From Hexactinellida sp. DTS-2022 (Eukaryota > Porifera > Hexactinellida), in NCBI GenBank assembly GCA_028753945.1, contig JAPNXP010000001.1, positions 12,948,501 to 13,012,500 on the forward strand: a stretch of DNA of 64,000 nucleotides. The letters run 5' to 3'. Positions 44,956 to 56,099 of the stretch are shown here, piece after piece; within the stretch, counting starts at the first letter, position 1, and each line of letters starts with the position of its first letter. Position numbers and translations under genes: made by a program. The notes beneath the pieces were generated by a model. The model did not search any database. It saw only the letters and a list, made by a program, of their open reading frames with translations, and had not been told where the DNA came from.

Positions 44956-46071
44956 CAGTGGCGTAGCTTCATTTTCATTGAATCAGGGACCCAATGTCTA
45001 GGATCCTCCAAGGGTTTCCACTCATGCAGATATACTTCAATCATACTTCATAATAACAGTTATGCCAGGGTTCCGCAAACTAGGTTTTTCAGGCCGCATG
45101 CGGCCTAAAACAACCCTATGTGTGGCATGATAGCCCAATGGAAAGTTGTATCATGTGTGGCCTTTATGCACTTTTTGCTTAGAAATTAGTATAGTTCTAG
45201 TATTACAACAACATAATAGTAATGTGATAAATTTCGAAAAAATTTCTCGATATTGTTTGCGGCCTGAGGAAAATTTTGCTAAGATTATGTGGCCTGATAT
45301 AAATGAAAGTTTGCGGAACCCTGAGTTATGATATTTGATAATTATTTGTTTCTAATACATACAGTGGAGTCTCCGAATAAGGGACACGTTGGGGGAATGG
45401 CTTCTGTCCGTTGTAGACAGTTGTCCGTTTCTCGGAGACTGGTCCATAACTATTACATGCATGGTAATTTAAATCCGTTCCAAGAGGGTTGCCCCATGGG
45501 CGTAGCCAACCAAAATTTTTTGGGGGGCCCAAAATTTTTTGGAGGGGCCATTATTAGATGTGTCATTACAATAAAGTGAGCGAAAGCTCAATCTAGCCTT
45601 ATTTGGGGGGGGGCAGGCCCCCCCAGGCCCCCCTATGGCTACGCCCATGGGTTTCCCGTTATAGAGGGATTGTCCTGTTGAAAGTCAGAATTTCTACCGT
45701 GGCAGAATTCTGACATGCAACAGTCCGCTTCTCGGAGTGTCCGTTTTGAGTGACTCTACTGTATAACTATTTGTTTGTCAGTTATCAATTTATAAAATTA
45801 TATTTTTGCTTCATAGCAACATTTCTTTGGGACAACTTGAGTAAAATATGAGGAGAGTTTATGTTTCTGGCTATGCAAAACGAGTAAAACAAATACAATT
45901 TATCAACCTATGCATTTTGTCTAACAGTGATGTCAAAATTCGGGGAAAGTAATTTCCGAACCCAAAATTTATCCAGATGCATGCACTCCTTAAAATTTAC
46001 ACTTCAATTTGAACTAGTGGGGCCAGGCACATACTTTTGAATCGGGCCCCGAAACCTTAGCTACGCCAAGG
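44956..46071. mobile_element. Nest of hAT- and pogo-like MITEs
   Basis: The outer ends CAGTGGCGTAGCT (44956) and AGCTACGCCAAG (about 46070) are inverted. Inside are an element with ends AGGGTTCCGCAAACTAGG / AGTTTGCGGAACCCT (about 45065-45325) and a TA-flanked element with ends CAGTGGAGTCTCCG / GTGACTCTACTG (45364-45762). The latter is itself interrupted by a G-rich element with ends GGGCGTAGCC / GGCTACGCCC (about 45498-45650). The outer target duplication is not clear. Confidence 0.6.
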
Positions 46072-46200
46072 CATGGAGGCACTATCTTTTGGTGGCTACT
46101 GTTTGGGATATTCATAGTGCCTCCAAGAAAAATGCTGTCGGCACAGCTGCAATTTTGGATTTTTTCGCCATGTCATCATCACTATGAAGGTGTTAAATTG

Positions 46201-46661
46201 TAGGGCTGAAACGAATATACCGAATACAGGTAAACCTCCCAAAGCGGCATTTCTGAGTAGCGGCAACCTCCGAGAAGCGGCACAAAATCATTCTCCCGAT
46301 GGGTGCCGCTTTGGGAGGTTTACCTGTATTCGAATATTCGTTCGAAATGATTGAACAAATATTCGTTCGTTTCCAGACGAATTCGTTTCTAAACAGATAT
46401 TCGTTGACTACTTTTGGACAACAACATGACTTTTGTTTAGCTTGGAGAGATTGTAAATATAAATTCCTACCTAAACTAGCTGATTATTAGTTAACTTGTG
46501 TCTATTATTAAACATTTGTAACATTAATAAAAACCTATTTTCCAATGTATTTTGTGTCTTGAATTTGTTTTAATGCTTAGTCATCCAAACGAACGAATAT
46601 TGGAATATTCGTTCGTAAAAAAGGTTCGTTCGTTACATTTAGAATATTCGTTTCTGCCCTA
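46201..46661. mobile_element. hAT-like MITE (TAGGGCTGAAACGAAT) with nested 100-bp MITE
   Basis: Ends TAGGGCTGAAACGAATA and TATTCGTTTCTGCCCTA are flanked by a perfect 8-bp duplication TTAAATTG (46193-46200, 46662-46669). Multiple 'gaatattcgttcg' motifs lie in the arms. A TA-flanked 100-bp MITE (46227-46326) is inserted near the left end. The element 63744-63890 shares 'accgaatac' motifs. Confidence 0.85.
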
Positions 46662-46669
46662 TTAAATTG

Positions 46670-47549
46670 TTTCAGAAAGGTGTTTCAGAAGGCAACGACC
46701 TTAGTGTGGTGGAAGTTTCGTTTCAGCTCACTTCATTTAGAGATATCTAAATTTCAGTGGAATATGATAGGTGATGAGTCAGCATTTTTTCGGTGCATGT
46801 TAGGTGTTCACCCAACTTCAACCAACACATTCGAAAGATAAAATTCAAAAAATGTGAAAACACACTTTGTGGTCGATGTCATCATTATCTCAAGATGTTA
46901 AGACCCATTTGTAGAGGTGTTACATGGCGTATCGAACAATTGATAAATTGGAAGTTTATTTCGATCTTGTATCATCTCTGAGATTAAAGATTACGGTGAC
47001 CCTTGTCCAATATTTAGCCTGGACAGTCCAGTTTTTTTACAATTATTGTGCGATGTCCAGTAATTTTCTAAATTGTCCAGGTTTTTTTGCAGTCATTTTA
47101 ATTATAATCCAATTGTCTCCGATTCGTTCATATTAAACTAATAGTGTCCAGTTTTTTATAACCAGTGTCCAGGATTGTCCCAAAATCCTCTGGTCACTCT
47201 ATTAAAGATATTTCGCTAATTAGTATAAATTGTTGTTAAAACTATTCATAATTTAACACCAATTTCATTGTCAGCTTTGCTATCCGTGTGTTGCTTGTCG
47301 TCCACACGTGGTACCAGTTCGTCATTGGTTAATCTACGATGTTTTTGCCGGCACTTTATTATGGAGGGAAAAATTTGTACGGCACCCTAGAAATGTTAGC
47401 CAAAATAAATAATCCGTATATAATTCAATGATGCGACATTATCTGAAGGAGGTAAAATTTGCACGGAAGTCAAACAGGGGTTTATTTGGGATTTATGAGC
47501 CAGAAAATCTGGCAGACACCTCACACCAAATTAAGTGCCAACCCGGCAC
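46670..47549. other. Intergenic
   Basis: 46980-47200 contains repeated 'gtccagttttttaca' / 'ttttataaccagtgtccag' blocks with 'gtccag' in several copies, probably a decayed MITE ('ggtgacccttgtcc' at the left, 'tctggtcactct' at the right). Nothing else recognised. Confidence 0.4.
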
Positions 47550-47990
47550 CTAAATAGAATCATACTGTAAGCACTTTTTCACCTCAACCGAGGCATGGCT
47601 GGCACCTAGATAAAGCGATGTGGTTCGTGTTGCCAACCTTTTATTCAATGCTAGGGAATCTCCAATCAGTTTGGCTCCAACTGAACTCACGCCGTTAAAT
47701 CGAAGGAAGATGTTAGTGATACGAACGGAGTTTGCTATGTAGCTAGAAAAACGTTCCATACACAGATCTGTAACTCTGCAAATAGTTAAATCCAGTTTGG
47801 TTAAGTACTGCAGGTGTATCAAGCTGCTAGTTAGTTCGTGTATCTTGTCATCTCCCATTAGGCATTCTACCTGGAGAGCGGGGGCGGTTGGGTCGAGGAG
47901 AGAAAGGTCGTTTCTCCCGTTAATCATTATAGATTGGAGGAAACCTTTATGCGAATCCTTAATGGAAGGAAGGCTATGCTTACCTGCCAT
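47550..47990 (-). pseudogene. NLR-type leucine-rich-repeat fragment
   Basis: A 146-codon frame resembles the LRR tail of NLR proteins: LQYLTKLDLTICRVTDL and IFLRFNGVSSVGAKLIG followed by LALNKRL fit the ribonuclease-inhibitor-like 28-residue repeat. There is no NACHT domain within the next kilobase on this strand. It is opposite in orientation to the NLR 4 kb away and not closely similar to its LRRs. It is either a 3' exon of a decayed receptor or a gene remnant; an intact small LRR protein is less likely. Confidence 0.5.
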
Positions 47991-48400
47991 AACTAATAAA
48001 CTCTATTCCATGGTATAATTAAATTCCCAACTTTCCATATACGTACGTGTATATACTATTATTAAAACTCGATTCTTGTGAGTTTATTTGCTTGCTTGAA
48101 TTGTATTGAAGTGATAGGGAATAGAAACCGCGTTTTTATTTGAGATAGAGACAAATTACCAAATTTTAATAAGCAAACGAGTACGCTTTTGCATTTACAA
48201 ATACTATATTATGAATACTAGTTATGTTGTTGTTTACTAAAATAGATAACCAAATTACGCAATTACAGGAACTTCATATATTAAATCTCTATCTTATTCT
48301 TAGATATTTTAACCAAACAACAAAATATTAACCATACGTATTCGCAATTTGACAATACTAAATTCAACATCAGATACTATCGATCCACTACACTTTAAGG

Positions 48401-48525
48401 CAGCAATTCCCAACCTTTTTAACCCTGGACCCCCTATAGCAAATATTAGACATTTGTGGACCCCCTCCCCCATTGTCCATAATACAAATTTTGAGATATT
48501 GTGGACCCCAGGTTGGGAAACACTG
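48401..48525. mobile_element. hAT-type MITE (CAGCAATTCCCAACC)
   Basis: Inverted ends CAGCAATTCCCAACC and GGTTGGGAAACACTG, flanks CTTTAAGG and CTTTAGGG (7 of 8 identical). It is 3' of the NuMA-like gene remnant, which it may have cut off. Confidence 0.7.
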
Positions 48526-49809
48526 CTTTAGGGACTGTAAGTAGTATACTAAGTACTCCAAGGAATATAATGAATTATAACATAATTGTTGATTATAGTT
48601 AGATGTACAATGAAGGGAGTGGGAGATCTTAGATTTATTATTGCGCGATACTCTAGGTGCTAAAGCGGGCTTCAGGTTGGTATTTGTATCTTTCTTAGCG
48701 ATAGCGCCATCCGACCTGCCGAGATCAATCTCAAACGCGAGTGCTTTCTTCCCAGTTGGTGCTCCGGCTCTGCGGAGTACACAGGAGTCCGGGGCTTAGA
48801 ATGACCAGGGATTTGTAACGAGCGCGTGATTGTAGGAACCCCCACTTAGTTCGCTGTGACGCATATTCACTTAAAGTATCCGGAGATCTGTTTACGTCTG
48901 CAACCCCGGTGAACTGTTTTGAGCTCGTGAACCTGCCAACATTCGGTCTTTCCCTTTCAATGAGATGTTGAGTCTTCGTGTCTCTGATTAATTCTGTGGA
49001 TGACTTCTTTTGCTCTATTTTTAGTTGATTTTCTGCAAACTGCAGCTGTACGTTCAGAGAGCGGATCTGCGAGTGTAGAGAGTAGCGCTCGCACTCTGCA
49101 TCGTCCAACATTTCAGACAAATCAGACAAATCATGATTTGTCTCTCAGACAAATCAGGTCGTTGTTAGTGTCCTGGATAGAAAGTACGGTCGTGTCCAGC
49201 TCAGTAGCGCGACGCTCCACCATTTCGTTTTCTCGCTCTACATTTTCGAGACACAGCTCCAGTCGTTGGTTCTCTGTGGAGAGGGTGGTGTGGCTAGATA
49301 TTTGCGAGTGAAGCTCCAGCTTAAGAAGGGAGTTTCTTCATTCAGAGACGCGACTGTCTTCTTTGAATCTTCCAGCTGAGTCTTGTATTTTTCGAATTCG
49401 ATTAACTTGCCTTCTAGCCGCAGTGCGTCTGCCTTGGTTTCGAAGTACCGCTTGCAGAGCTCCTCTCTCCCTCTCCGCATCGTGTCCAGATCCGAGGTGA
49501 CCCTCTTCAGTTCAAATACTAGCTGGTCGCGCTCGCTGGCTTTGGGAATATACTTTCTAAGTTCGTTGGTTTCTTCTTCCAGATTTCTAATTTTGACGAG
49601 TAGCGCAATCTCGTCACATCGATCTAACATACTCTCTCCTTCATCCACAAGAATCTCGTCAACTTTTGATTTCGTCAGGGCCGCTAGGTCGCCCTCCAGC
49701 TGTGCCATATTTCCTGTGACCTGTTCCAGCTCCTCTTGCAGCTGCTGACTCCCCTGACATAGGATTTCTGGCGAGGCCTGTTGCTCCAACACTCTCTGTT
49801 CGAGACAAG

Positions 49810-49896
49810 ACAGAAAAGTCTTGTCCCTGACATAGGATTTCTGACGAGGCCTGTTGCCTCGTCAGAAATCCTATGTCAGGGACAAGACTTTTCTGT
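49810..49896. repeat. Perfect inverted repeat, 41-bp arms, 5-base loop
   Basis: 49810-49850 and 49856-49896 are exact reverse complements. About 34 bp of the same sequence also occurs as a direct copy at 49751-49784. Removing roughly 90 bp here restores a continuous coiled-coil frame on the minus strand (EKSCLEQRVLEQQ), so the palindrome is a secondary insertion in the coding sequence. Confidence 0.9.
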
Positions 49897-50416
49897 TTCA
49901 AGCTGGAATATTTTATCCTTTTCGGGATTCAGCTCAAGTTGTAACTCCTCAGCATTCAGTAGCAGCATCTGATTTCCCTTAGCAGTGCTGGCTAACTCAT
50001 CAGTCATGTCCTGCAGGTGTTCACACCTGTCCTTGTATCCACTCAGCGCAAGCACTTCCTTCTTGAAAGAAGCGTTTTCCCTTTCCAGCAATTGTGTCTG
50101 TTGAAACAATGCAACCTTTTCATCTTGCAGGTCACTCATTTCTCACGCATTACACTCAACTCCCGACAGCCCAATTCAGACTCTTCTAATTTATCCAAGT
50201 TTTCAATTAGTTCGTTTTCTTTCTCCTGGCACAACTTTCTGAGCATGTGTATTTCCTCCTGCTGCTGATTCACCTTGTGCTGCAGTTGGCACAGCTCGGT
50301 CACCTTAGCGGGCGTGTGACGGCTGCTGTCCGGCCGTCTCAAGGAGCGCTTTATTTCCGGTTGGTTTATCCATTTGAGAGCCGCAGGAGAGTCGAACCCA
50401 TAGTACCTGTCTGTCA

Positions 50417-50515
50417 CCCCGCTATACGATATCCCTGTCCCCGTAAACAGAACTCAACAGGATAGCCTATCCTGTTGAGGTCTGTTTACGGGGACAGGGA
50501 TATCGTATAGCGGGG
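50417..50515. repeat. 99-bp near-perfect palindrome, 49-bp arms
   Basis: 50417-50465 and 50467-50515 are reverse complements with one mismatch and a one-base centre. The right arm encodes SPLYDIPVPVNRPQQDR of the NuMA-like protein; the left arm is its inverted copy and brings in a stop, after which the coding line resumes at VTDRYYGFDSPAALKW. Confidence 0.9.
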
Positions 50516-51511
50516 ATACACATTTTATAACCGGTTTGCCCAGTGTGACAAGGTCAGGGGAGGAGATTAGTGGTGGGGTTACCGTCTTTAAGGGATCGGG
50601 TAGTTGTGTAAACATAAAGTGATCAAATTCTTCTACCGCAGAATCGTTACTAGGCTCCAGGTCTATATCAATAACCAAATCACGAATAGTTTCGATCTGC
50701 TTACTGCCAAGTTTCTTGAACATTTCTTGAATCAGTTTACCAAGTGTGACCTGTACTTCGATATCCAAGTCGAGGATTCTCTGAATGATGAGTTCGTTTG
50801 GCTTCTGCTGCACTGCGTAAGCGAGGAAGGTGAGCAGCAGTTTTGTAAACTCGCGTTCGCAGCCTGAGAGCAGACCGGTCAAAGAGATGGCCTGGTCCAT
50901 GGGGAAATCGAAAAACTCGGATAGAGTAGCCAGTATTTTCGAGAAGTTTGCTTCGTGATCTGGGATAGAACTCCCAAACTGCAGACTCTTGATAGCTGAA
51001 TCATTCTGCAGAAGGGAATCTGGAAGGACAGTCTTGTCCGGGGTTGCAACTTCTAGGCAGTCTATGAGTAATGTGGAATCAGAGAGATCAGTGATAGAAG
51101 AGATCAGCTGTTTAGAACTGATATTCTCAAACGTATTGATCCAGCTCAGAAGACTTTTGTACCATTTCAGAGCTCGAATATCTTTAGAAAATTCAGACAT
51201 TGTTTGGGAGGAAAATCGCTTGTTTGTAAAGAATGAGATTTTACACTTAGTCAATATTATGGTCCAATTACAAAATGCCACAAGTTTAAAATGCTAACAA
51301 AATGTGATTATACTCATGATAATTACTAGTGTTACGTACTAACTAGAATGGTACTTATAAGAATAGTATCAAAGAGAGTAATATAATATAGATAACTGTC
51401 GTCTAAAATAATAGAAGTGGATAAATCTCGAAAAATACATGAAGGAATAAATAAATATTGACTATCAGACCGTCTCTGGGTAGGAAACTAATGGAAAATA
51501 AAACAACAATT

Positions 51512-52352
51512 TCAAGTCTCTTCGAGAGCAGCAATTTCCTCTTTCGAAGCCAGCTTCCCAGCTAGCAGCATCAACAGCTGTTCGATCTTCTGAGTGCGCT
51601 CCTGTAGATCGTCACACTGGCTCTTGACTCCAGCCAGCTGTTCCCTGATCTGGTAAGTCTCTTCCGCGATCTCTTCCAGCTGGGTGGGCTCTTGTACCAG
51701 TGCCGAGCGGATCTTCTCGCAAGTGAGCTTGTTCTCGAATAGGAATGGAAATATTTTGAATTTTATGAGATCCACAAAATCCAGGTGGTTTGGCTTCAGG
51801 TGATTAACAGCTAGGATGAACATCTTCCTCAGTCCATACGGGAGCTTGCTCTCCGTGTTCAGCACAAGCACAACCTGCATCTCGAAGCGCTTTAGCTCTG
51901 CGTTCTCCTGCACGCCCTTTATGTCGTCTACAGCCAGACCGACTAGCAGGTTCATTAACAGAATAGGCATCATGACGATGAATATACTCTCGTACTCAAA
52001 CACGCCTGTGGTCATTGTGAGGGTTTTCAGCAGAGACTTGAGAGGGTTGCTGAAAGCGTAGCAGCCCCTCCCGTCCTGCAACAGCGCCATGTAGAACGCC
52101 ATGCCAAACGCCATCAGGAAGAAGAGAGCCATGACCACAATCTTAAGGAAAGTGAATAGAATGTCCACGTACATTAAAATGTAGATACCTATAAGAGGGA
52201 ATCTCTTCATGGAAACACAGAAGATTATCCAGGTTAGGAACACGGCGAATATGCCACACTGCCAGGGCCAGATCTGTCCTACCCCATACACGGTCCCTAC
52301 GCGTCGCTGTATTGAAGTCTCTAGGCCTAACTCGCGGACTGTGCCTATGTTA
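51512..52352 (-). CDS. TRPA-type cation channel, C-terminal part only
   Basis: From an acceptor-like CTTCAG near 52353, the frame covers late transmembrane segments (WQCGIFAVFLTWIIF), the S4-S5 linker (ILMYVDILFTFLKI), S5 (MALFFLMAFGMAFYMAL), the pore start (NPLKSLLKTLTMTTGVFEYE), S6 (MPILLMNLLVGLAVDDI) and the post-S6 helix (KGVQENAELKRFEMQV). It ends in a coiled coil (EIAEETYQIREQLAGV...). These match TRPA channels, which are plasma-membrane sensors of irritants or temperature. The ankyrin repeats and S1-S2 are not found upstream: that stretch holds a Gag-like fragment. Between ESIF and the S6 motif some 25 residues usual in TRPA1 seem to be missing. Therefore either the last exon of a gene with distant 5' exons or a truncated copy. 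Confidence 0.75.
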
Positions 52353-52369
52353 AGGACTGAAGGCCAGGA

Positions 52370-53192
52370 TCATTTCATTGGTGTATTTGCTAGCTTTACT
52401 GATAGTATCACAGATAGTTCGGATTCGAAGTGGCGCTGGGATATTTGCATGATGCGACTCTTGCTCCCGCTGAACTTCTTCCTTTGGCAATTGCTGATAC
52501 CATGTCCCTTGCCTCCACAGATGTGGCAGCATCTCTGTGTACAGTAGCGCCAGAAGTGATCTCGCCACATATGTAACAGCTCGTCGGGAGTTGTGGCAGA
52601 GCTCTGTATGCTGACCTCTCCTGTCTCGCCTCTGTTGGGTGTATGCTATAGTTTCCCGGGAGCATCCGGTTCTTCTTCCCGTCGGAAACAGGCGGTTCTG
52701 TGGTGGACTGGCCGATAGAGAAGCTACCTTGACGATTCGCTCTGCGTCTCGACTTCCTTTGTCCAGTGCGTGTCCGCGGTCGTTCAGTTCTCTTTTTATA
52801 TCTATCAGTAGTTTCCTGCTAGCGGCGCCTCCAAGATCGCTGTCAGTTTCGACCACACTGCACCCTTGATTTTCTATTCACATCACGCGGGACTATCAGA
52901 GAGCCACAAACTTCAGGTCGACGCCTGCTTTCGCTGCCAAACGCTTTGCTTTGAAGTATAGGTGGTCGATAGATTCGCCAGGTTGCCAGGTGGCCAGCAG
53001 AGGGCTTGCCTGGAGCTATATTGGTCCATTGGCGGATCCAGAGTAGCGGCGAGTGCCTCACTAGCAGTAGCTGCGGTCTTCACGATCTCGCGAACGCACT
53101 CTCGGTCTTCAAAGGTGCGGTTTACGTATGCAGGTGTTACGATATCCCTGCTCTTCAGGAATCCCTGCTCCTCAAGAAGCTCTTATATATGA
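52370..53192 (-). pseudogene. Gag-like retroelement fragment with CCHC zinc knuckles
   Basis: At 52487-52528 the minus strand encodes a CX2CX4HX4C zinc knuckle (CHICGGKGHGISNC), followed by QRKK; just upstream a CYICGE in another frame suggests a first, damaged knuckle. Further upstream a frame of about 85 codons (EEQGFLKSRDIVTPAYVNRT...) and two overlapping frames alternate, showing several frameshifts. Zinc knuckles of this kind are typical of Gag proteins of LTR retrotransposons. There is no LTR, protease or polymerase nearby. A host CCHC protein is possible. It is not capable of making a full product as it stands. Confidence 0.45.
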
Positions 53193-53576
53193 GAGCTTCT
53201 ATTGTTAGATGAGGCCACGCCCCAGTACGGAAAGACGCTCTTTCCGACCCCAACTCATAGGGATGTTATGTCAGTTGTTTCGTCCCATTGCAGGGACTCA
53301 TCAGGAGGGTAACCCTCGACCAAGTTCCGTACCAGTGCGCACACCGGCAACCCGTTCGTACTTCCGGCGATCCGAGGGAACGGTGCCCGTACTGCCAACT
53401 ACCCAGGGCTCCTCCCAACCCTTAGGTATCCTGAGTACCAGGGATATCGTATGCAGGTAGCATTTGCAGCACGCTTTTCTCATCTTGATTCGTATCGCTT
53501 CCGTGCTCGCTTCGAATATTACGAGCCAATCGGATATGCGCTCCTTTTCGGCGAGAGGGGGAACTGTCGAGTGAAT
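53193..53576. other. Coding-like debris
   Basis: Relatively GC-rich with short open frames on both strands (for example VPVRTPATRSYFRRSEGTV on plus). 53289-53315 repeats 'catcaggagggtaaccctcg' from about 31449, so the two sites share an unrecognised element. No product assigned. Confidence 0.3.
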
Positions 53577-53676
53577 AACTTTGGAATATGGTCTGGGTAC
53601 TAAACAATACTGTAGATTGCTAATTTACTGAAAGATCTAACTAAATGTGTTTCTAATTGTTAAACAATAGAACATA

Positions 53677-53935
53677 CCGTATTTCCTTGAATAGTAGCCC
53701 CCCTCGAATAATCGCCCCCCTTGAATAATCGCCCCCAAAAAATAGGTCCGAATTATTTTTTGACACCGCCTAGAATAACCGTTGATATCAAATAAGCGCC
53801 TCCCTACAATTATTGACTCTCTCAAATGATTATATTCCACAAATATTCGCCATTCTCGAAAATTATAACATTTTCTTGGGGCTAAATGTGGCTTGAAATC
53901 AATAATCGCCCCGGCTACTATTCAAGGCAATACGG
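53677..53935. mobile_element. MITE with CCGTATT(T/G)C...GAATA ends, present in one duplicate only
   Basis: Ends CCGTATTTCCTTGAATAG and CTATTCAAGGCAATACGG are inverted, with TA flanks. The other duplicate (about 15111) reads straight across. The interior has several 'gaataatcgcccc' motifs. Related copies are in collagen introns at about 2951-3200, 6797-7030 and 11309-11550. Confidence 0.8.
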
Positions 53936-54436
53936 TATATTAAATACAAATGTTAAATTTGGCCATCATGTAGGATATAACTCGGTTAATATGTAACTGG
54001 GTAAGTCTACATATTATAGAGGTGTTTGCATATTAGTTTTAGAAATTGCTCTACCAATTGGTCCAATATTGTAGCAATAAGGCTCCATTAACTAACAAAT
54101 TCGTGGAAAATGAGACTAGCTATGTCAGCGATTTCAACAAGGGTTCCACGAGTATTTTCAAAGGTGAATAGTTGTAAATACTTTCCAGGAACTAACAAAT
54201 ACAGTGGAACCTCGTTAGAACAACACGGTTATACGAAATTCCGGTTAACACGAACACTACTTCAGTCCCCCTTAACTGGCCGACTATACTAATAGTATAG
54301 TCGGCACAGTAAAAAAAAAATAGAAGTTGATGTTTGTGTCAAACAAACAATAATAGAATTATCGGAAACATGCATCTACAATAAATATTGAAGAAAATAA
54401 TGTAATAAATATGAAAAAATTCGCGAATAATAATAT

Positions 54437-55684
54437 TTAAAAGAATTGCAGTATGTGAGAAGCTTTCCTATCAACAACAACAACAACAACAAGTCCCTCC
54501 TTGTTGATGTCTATGCCTTTATGGAATAAGAACTCTCCAGGTCCTGTCCCTTCGTGTCCCAAGGTACCGACAAGCTGTCCCTCTCTGTTGAACACTTTAA
54601 CGTTATGAGCTCTCATATCACTAATTATAATATTCATGTGTCAGTCCGGACAGAAATTGCTAACTCCAATCAGCTGTTCCTGTGACACAATCGAATGCAT
54701 TAGGTTCGATTCCCATCTCTGGAGAATGATTGGACAGGATAGGGACACCTTTCAAACAGGACTATAATAGAGAGGGAGCTAATTTTAGGTCCCATAGCCT
54801 AGTGTCCTCTGTTATATGTGGAGAGTTAAGTGGAGTCATATCGACAGACCGCAAATCCTCAACACTGAAATGAGATATGCTATTAGTATCACACATTCCT
54901 ACATACAGTGTGTCTGTGTCAACTGACAGACCAGATATTTCATACTCTGTTATAATTTTTAACACGACACAGAATGTCCCCAGACACTTTATCTAGCTTG
55001 CAGATACTAACTGGACTAACACAGCTTGGCGAACAGGTGATGGAGTGAGAGAGTTATGGAAATAGGAAAAGTCATTTCTTGTGGCTCAATTGTTCTCGAA
55101 TAATTTCCTTCTTTGCTAAACACCTGAATCCTGTGAGTCCATGTATCGCGCACATAAATATCTCCATTGTCTCTGTCTATTGACAGACTAGAAGGAGTAT
55201 CTAATTCCATCTTTCCTATTCCTCTACTGACACCAGACCACACTGGGTTGTGTCTGTTCACGTAGGATACACCCTCACACAAGCGACACAATCCAGCCAT
55301 GCCACCTTCCAACCACCCGTCATGCCACTCGAGCCACACAGATGGAATCCGATCCACAGTCGCCTCTAGTCTCCGTATCTTCTCGTCCAACTCTCGGGAC
55401 ACATTTACTAGAGTTTCATTGAGCTCATTGTGTTGGAGATTGTGTGACACCTCAGCTTTGGTCACTTTCAATTGATTCAGCTTCACCTGTCTATCCTCCA
55501 CTTGTGTCTCTGCCACACGGACCACTTCATCCAGCTGTGCCACCAGTTCGAGGTGTCTGCCACGTAACACTTGGAAATAATACTCGAATCGGACACGTAA
55601 CTCCTCTTTCGCTATTAAAACTTCCCCTCGAATTCGTTCCAGCTCTCTGGCTGTCTCTTCTCGCATGTTAGTTGCCATTGCCAT
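54437..55684 (-). pseudogene. TRIM-like coiled-coil/NHL-repeat pseudogene, copy 2
   Basis: The frame is open from ATG at 55684 for 222 codons, through the coiled coil, a short W/C-rich linker (WLEWHDGWLEGGMAGLCRLC) and the first NHL strands (IDRDNGDIYVRDTWTHRIQV). Copy 1 has stops inside this part, so copy 2 shows the ancestral join. It then breaks at about 55020 (small insertion, LFAKLC then stop), resumes in fragments (NSISHFSVEDLRSVDM at 54.8 kb), and has AGA to TGA at 54641-54643 before the last strands (VKVFNREGQLVGTLGHEG). These lesions are not shared with copy 1. The cysteine-containing linker is not a RING or B-box. Probably non-functional, unless the 222-residue N-terminal part is used. 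Confidence 0.8.
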
Positions 55685-55966
55685 GAAACCTAACTACGGT
55701 AGTTAAAAATTATATTTACATGAATTTAAACCTTTTTTGTCAACAATAATAACAACAACAACATTACTTATTTGAAAGTCAACAAATTCCTCTTGAAAGC
55801 TAAAACAAAAAGTGTCAATACAGTCAGGTTCTTTCATTATGAACATTCAAGGAACCAAAAATTGTGTTCATAATAGAGAGAATTGTAATTTAACTCCAAA
55901 AATATATGAAATGTTAACTAATTTAATGGAGAACCTAATTAACCGGTGCATTAACAGAGTCTACTG

Positions 55967-56099
55967 CAGTGGATCTCAACCTGCGTTCCGCGATCCAAAA
56001 GGGGTCCGCGGACATCTTTGGGTTTATATTGCGGAAAATGGCAGGGGGTCCGCGATCTCCTTAAATTGGACATAGGTGAAAAAAGGTTGAGAACCACTG
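55967..56099. mobile_element. hAT-type MITE in the duplicated locus, 133 bp
   Basis: Ends CAGTGGATCTCAACC and GGTTGAGAACCACTG with perfect target duplication GTCTACTG (55959-55966, 56100-56107). The paralogous site at about 17430 has one copy of the target ('agtctaatg') and no insert. This inserted after the segmental duplication. Confidence 0.9.

Larger units (their letters stand above)
48630..51200 (-). pseudogene. NuMA/HOOK-like coiled-coil gene, frame-broken
   Basis: From ATG at 51200 the N terminus (MSEFSKDIRALKWYKSLLSW...) resembles the HOOK-type globular domain of NuMA: LLSWIN, a LSDSTLLIDCLE stretch, then GCEREFTKLLLTFLAYAV and LDLDIEVQVTLGKLIQ. NuMA-family proteins link microtubules and dynein at spindle poles. 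After about 250 residues come long heptad coiled coils (HKVNQQQEEIHMLRKL, KYKTQLEDSKKTVASLNEE, ENQRLELCLENVERENEMVE). The coding line is broken at least five times: by a 99-bp palindrome (50417-50515), a frame slip near 50137, a 41-bp-arm palindrome (49810-49896), a slip near 49325 and a short palindrome (49124-49143). A frame reading KKALAFEIDLGRSDGAIAKK continues to about 48630. It is either a pseudogene or a gene whose assembly is damaged. Confidence 0.6.

Noticed and set aside
46299-46490. Short plus-strand frame with [10 protein letters not shown] start, also at 924-1151
   Set aside because: The shared start comes from the 100-bp MITE right end, not from a gene.
49800-50520. Palindromes of the NuMA-like gene as introns
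   Set aside because: No GT-AG pair flanking them joins the coding frames in phase; the frame is restored only by deleting the duplicated sequence.
52639-53460. Plus-strand frames opposite the Gag-like fragment
   Set aside because: The zinc-knuckle motif and codon bias favour the minus strand; plus frames overlap one another without recognisable domains.
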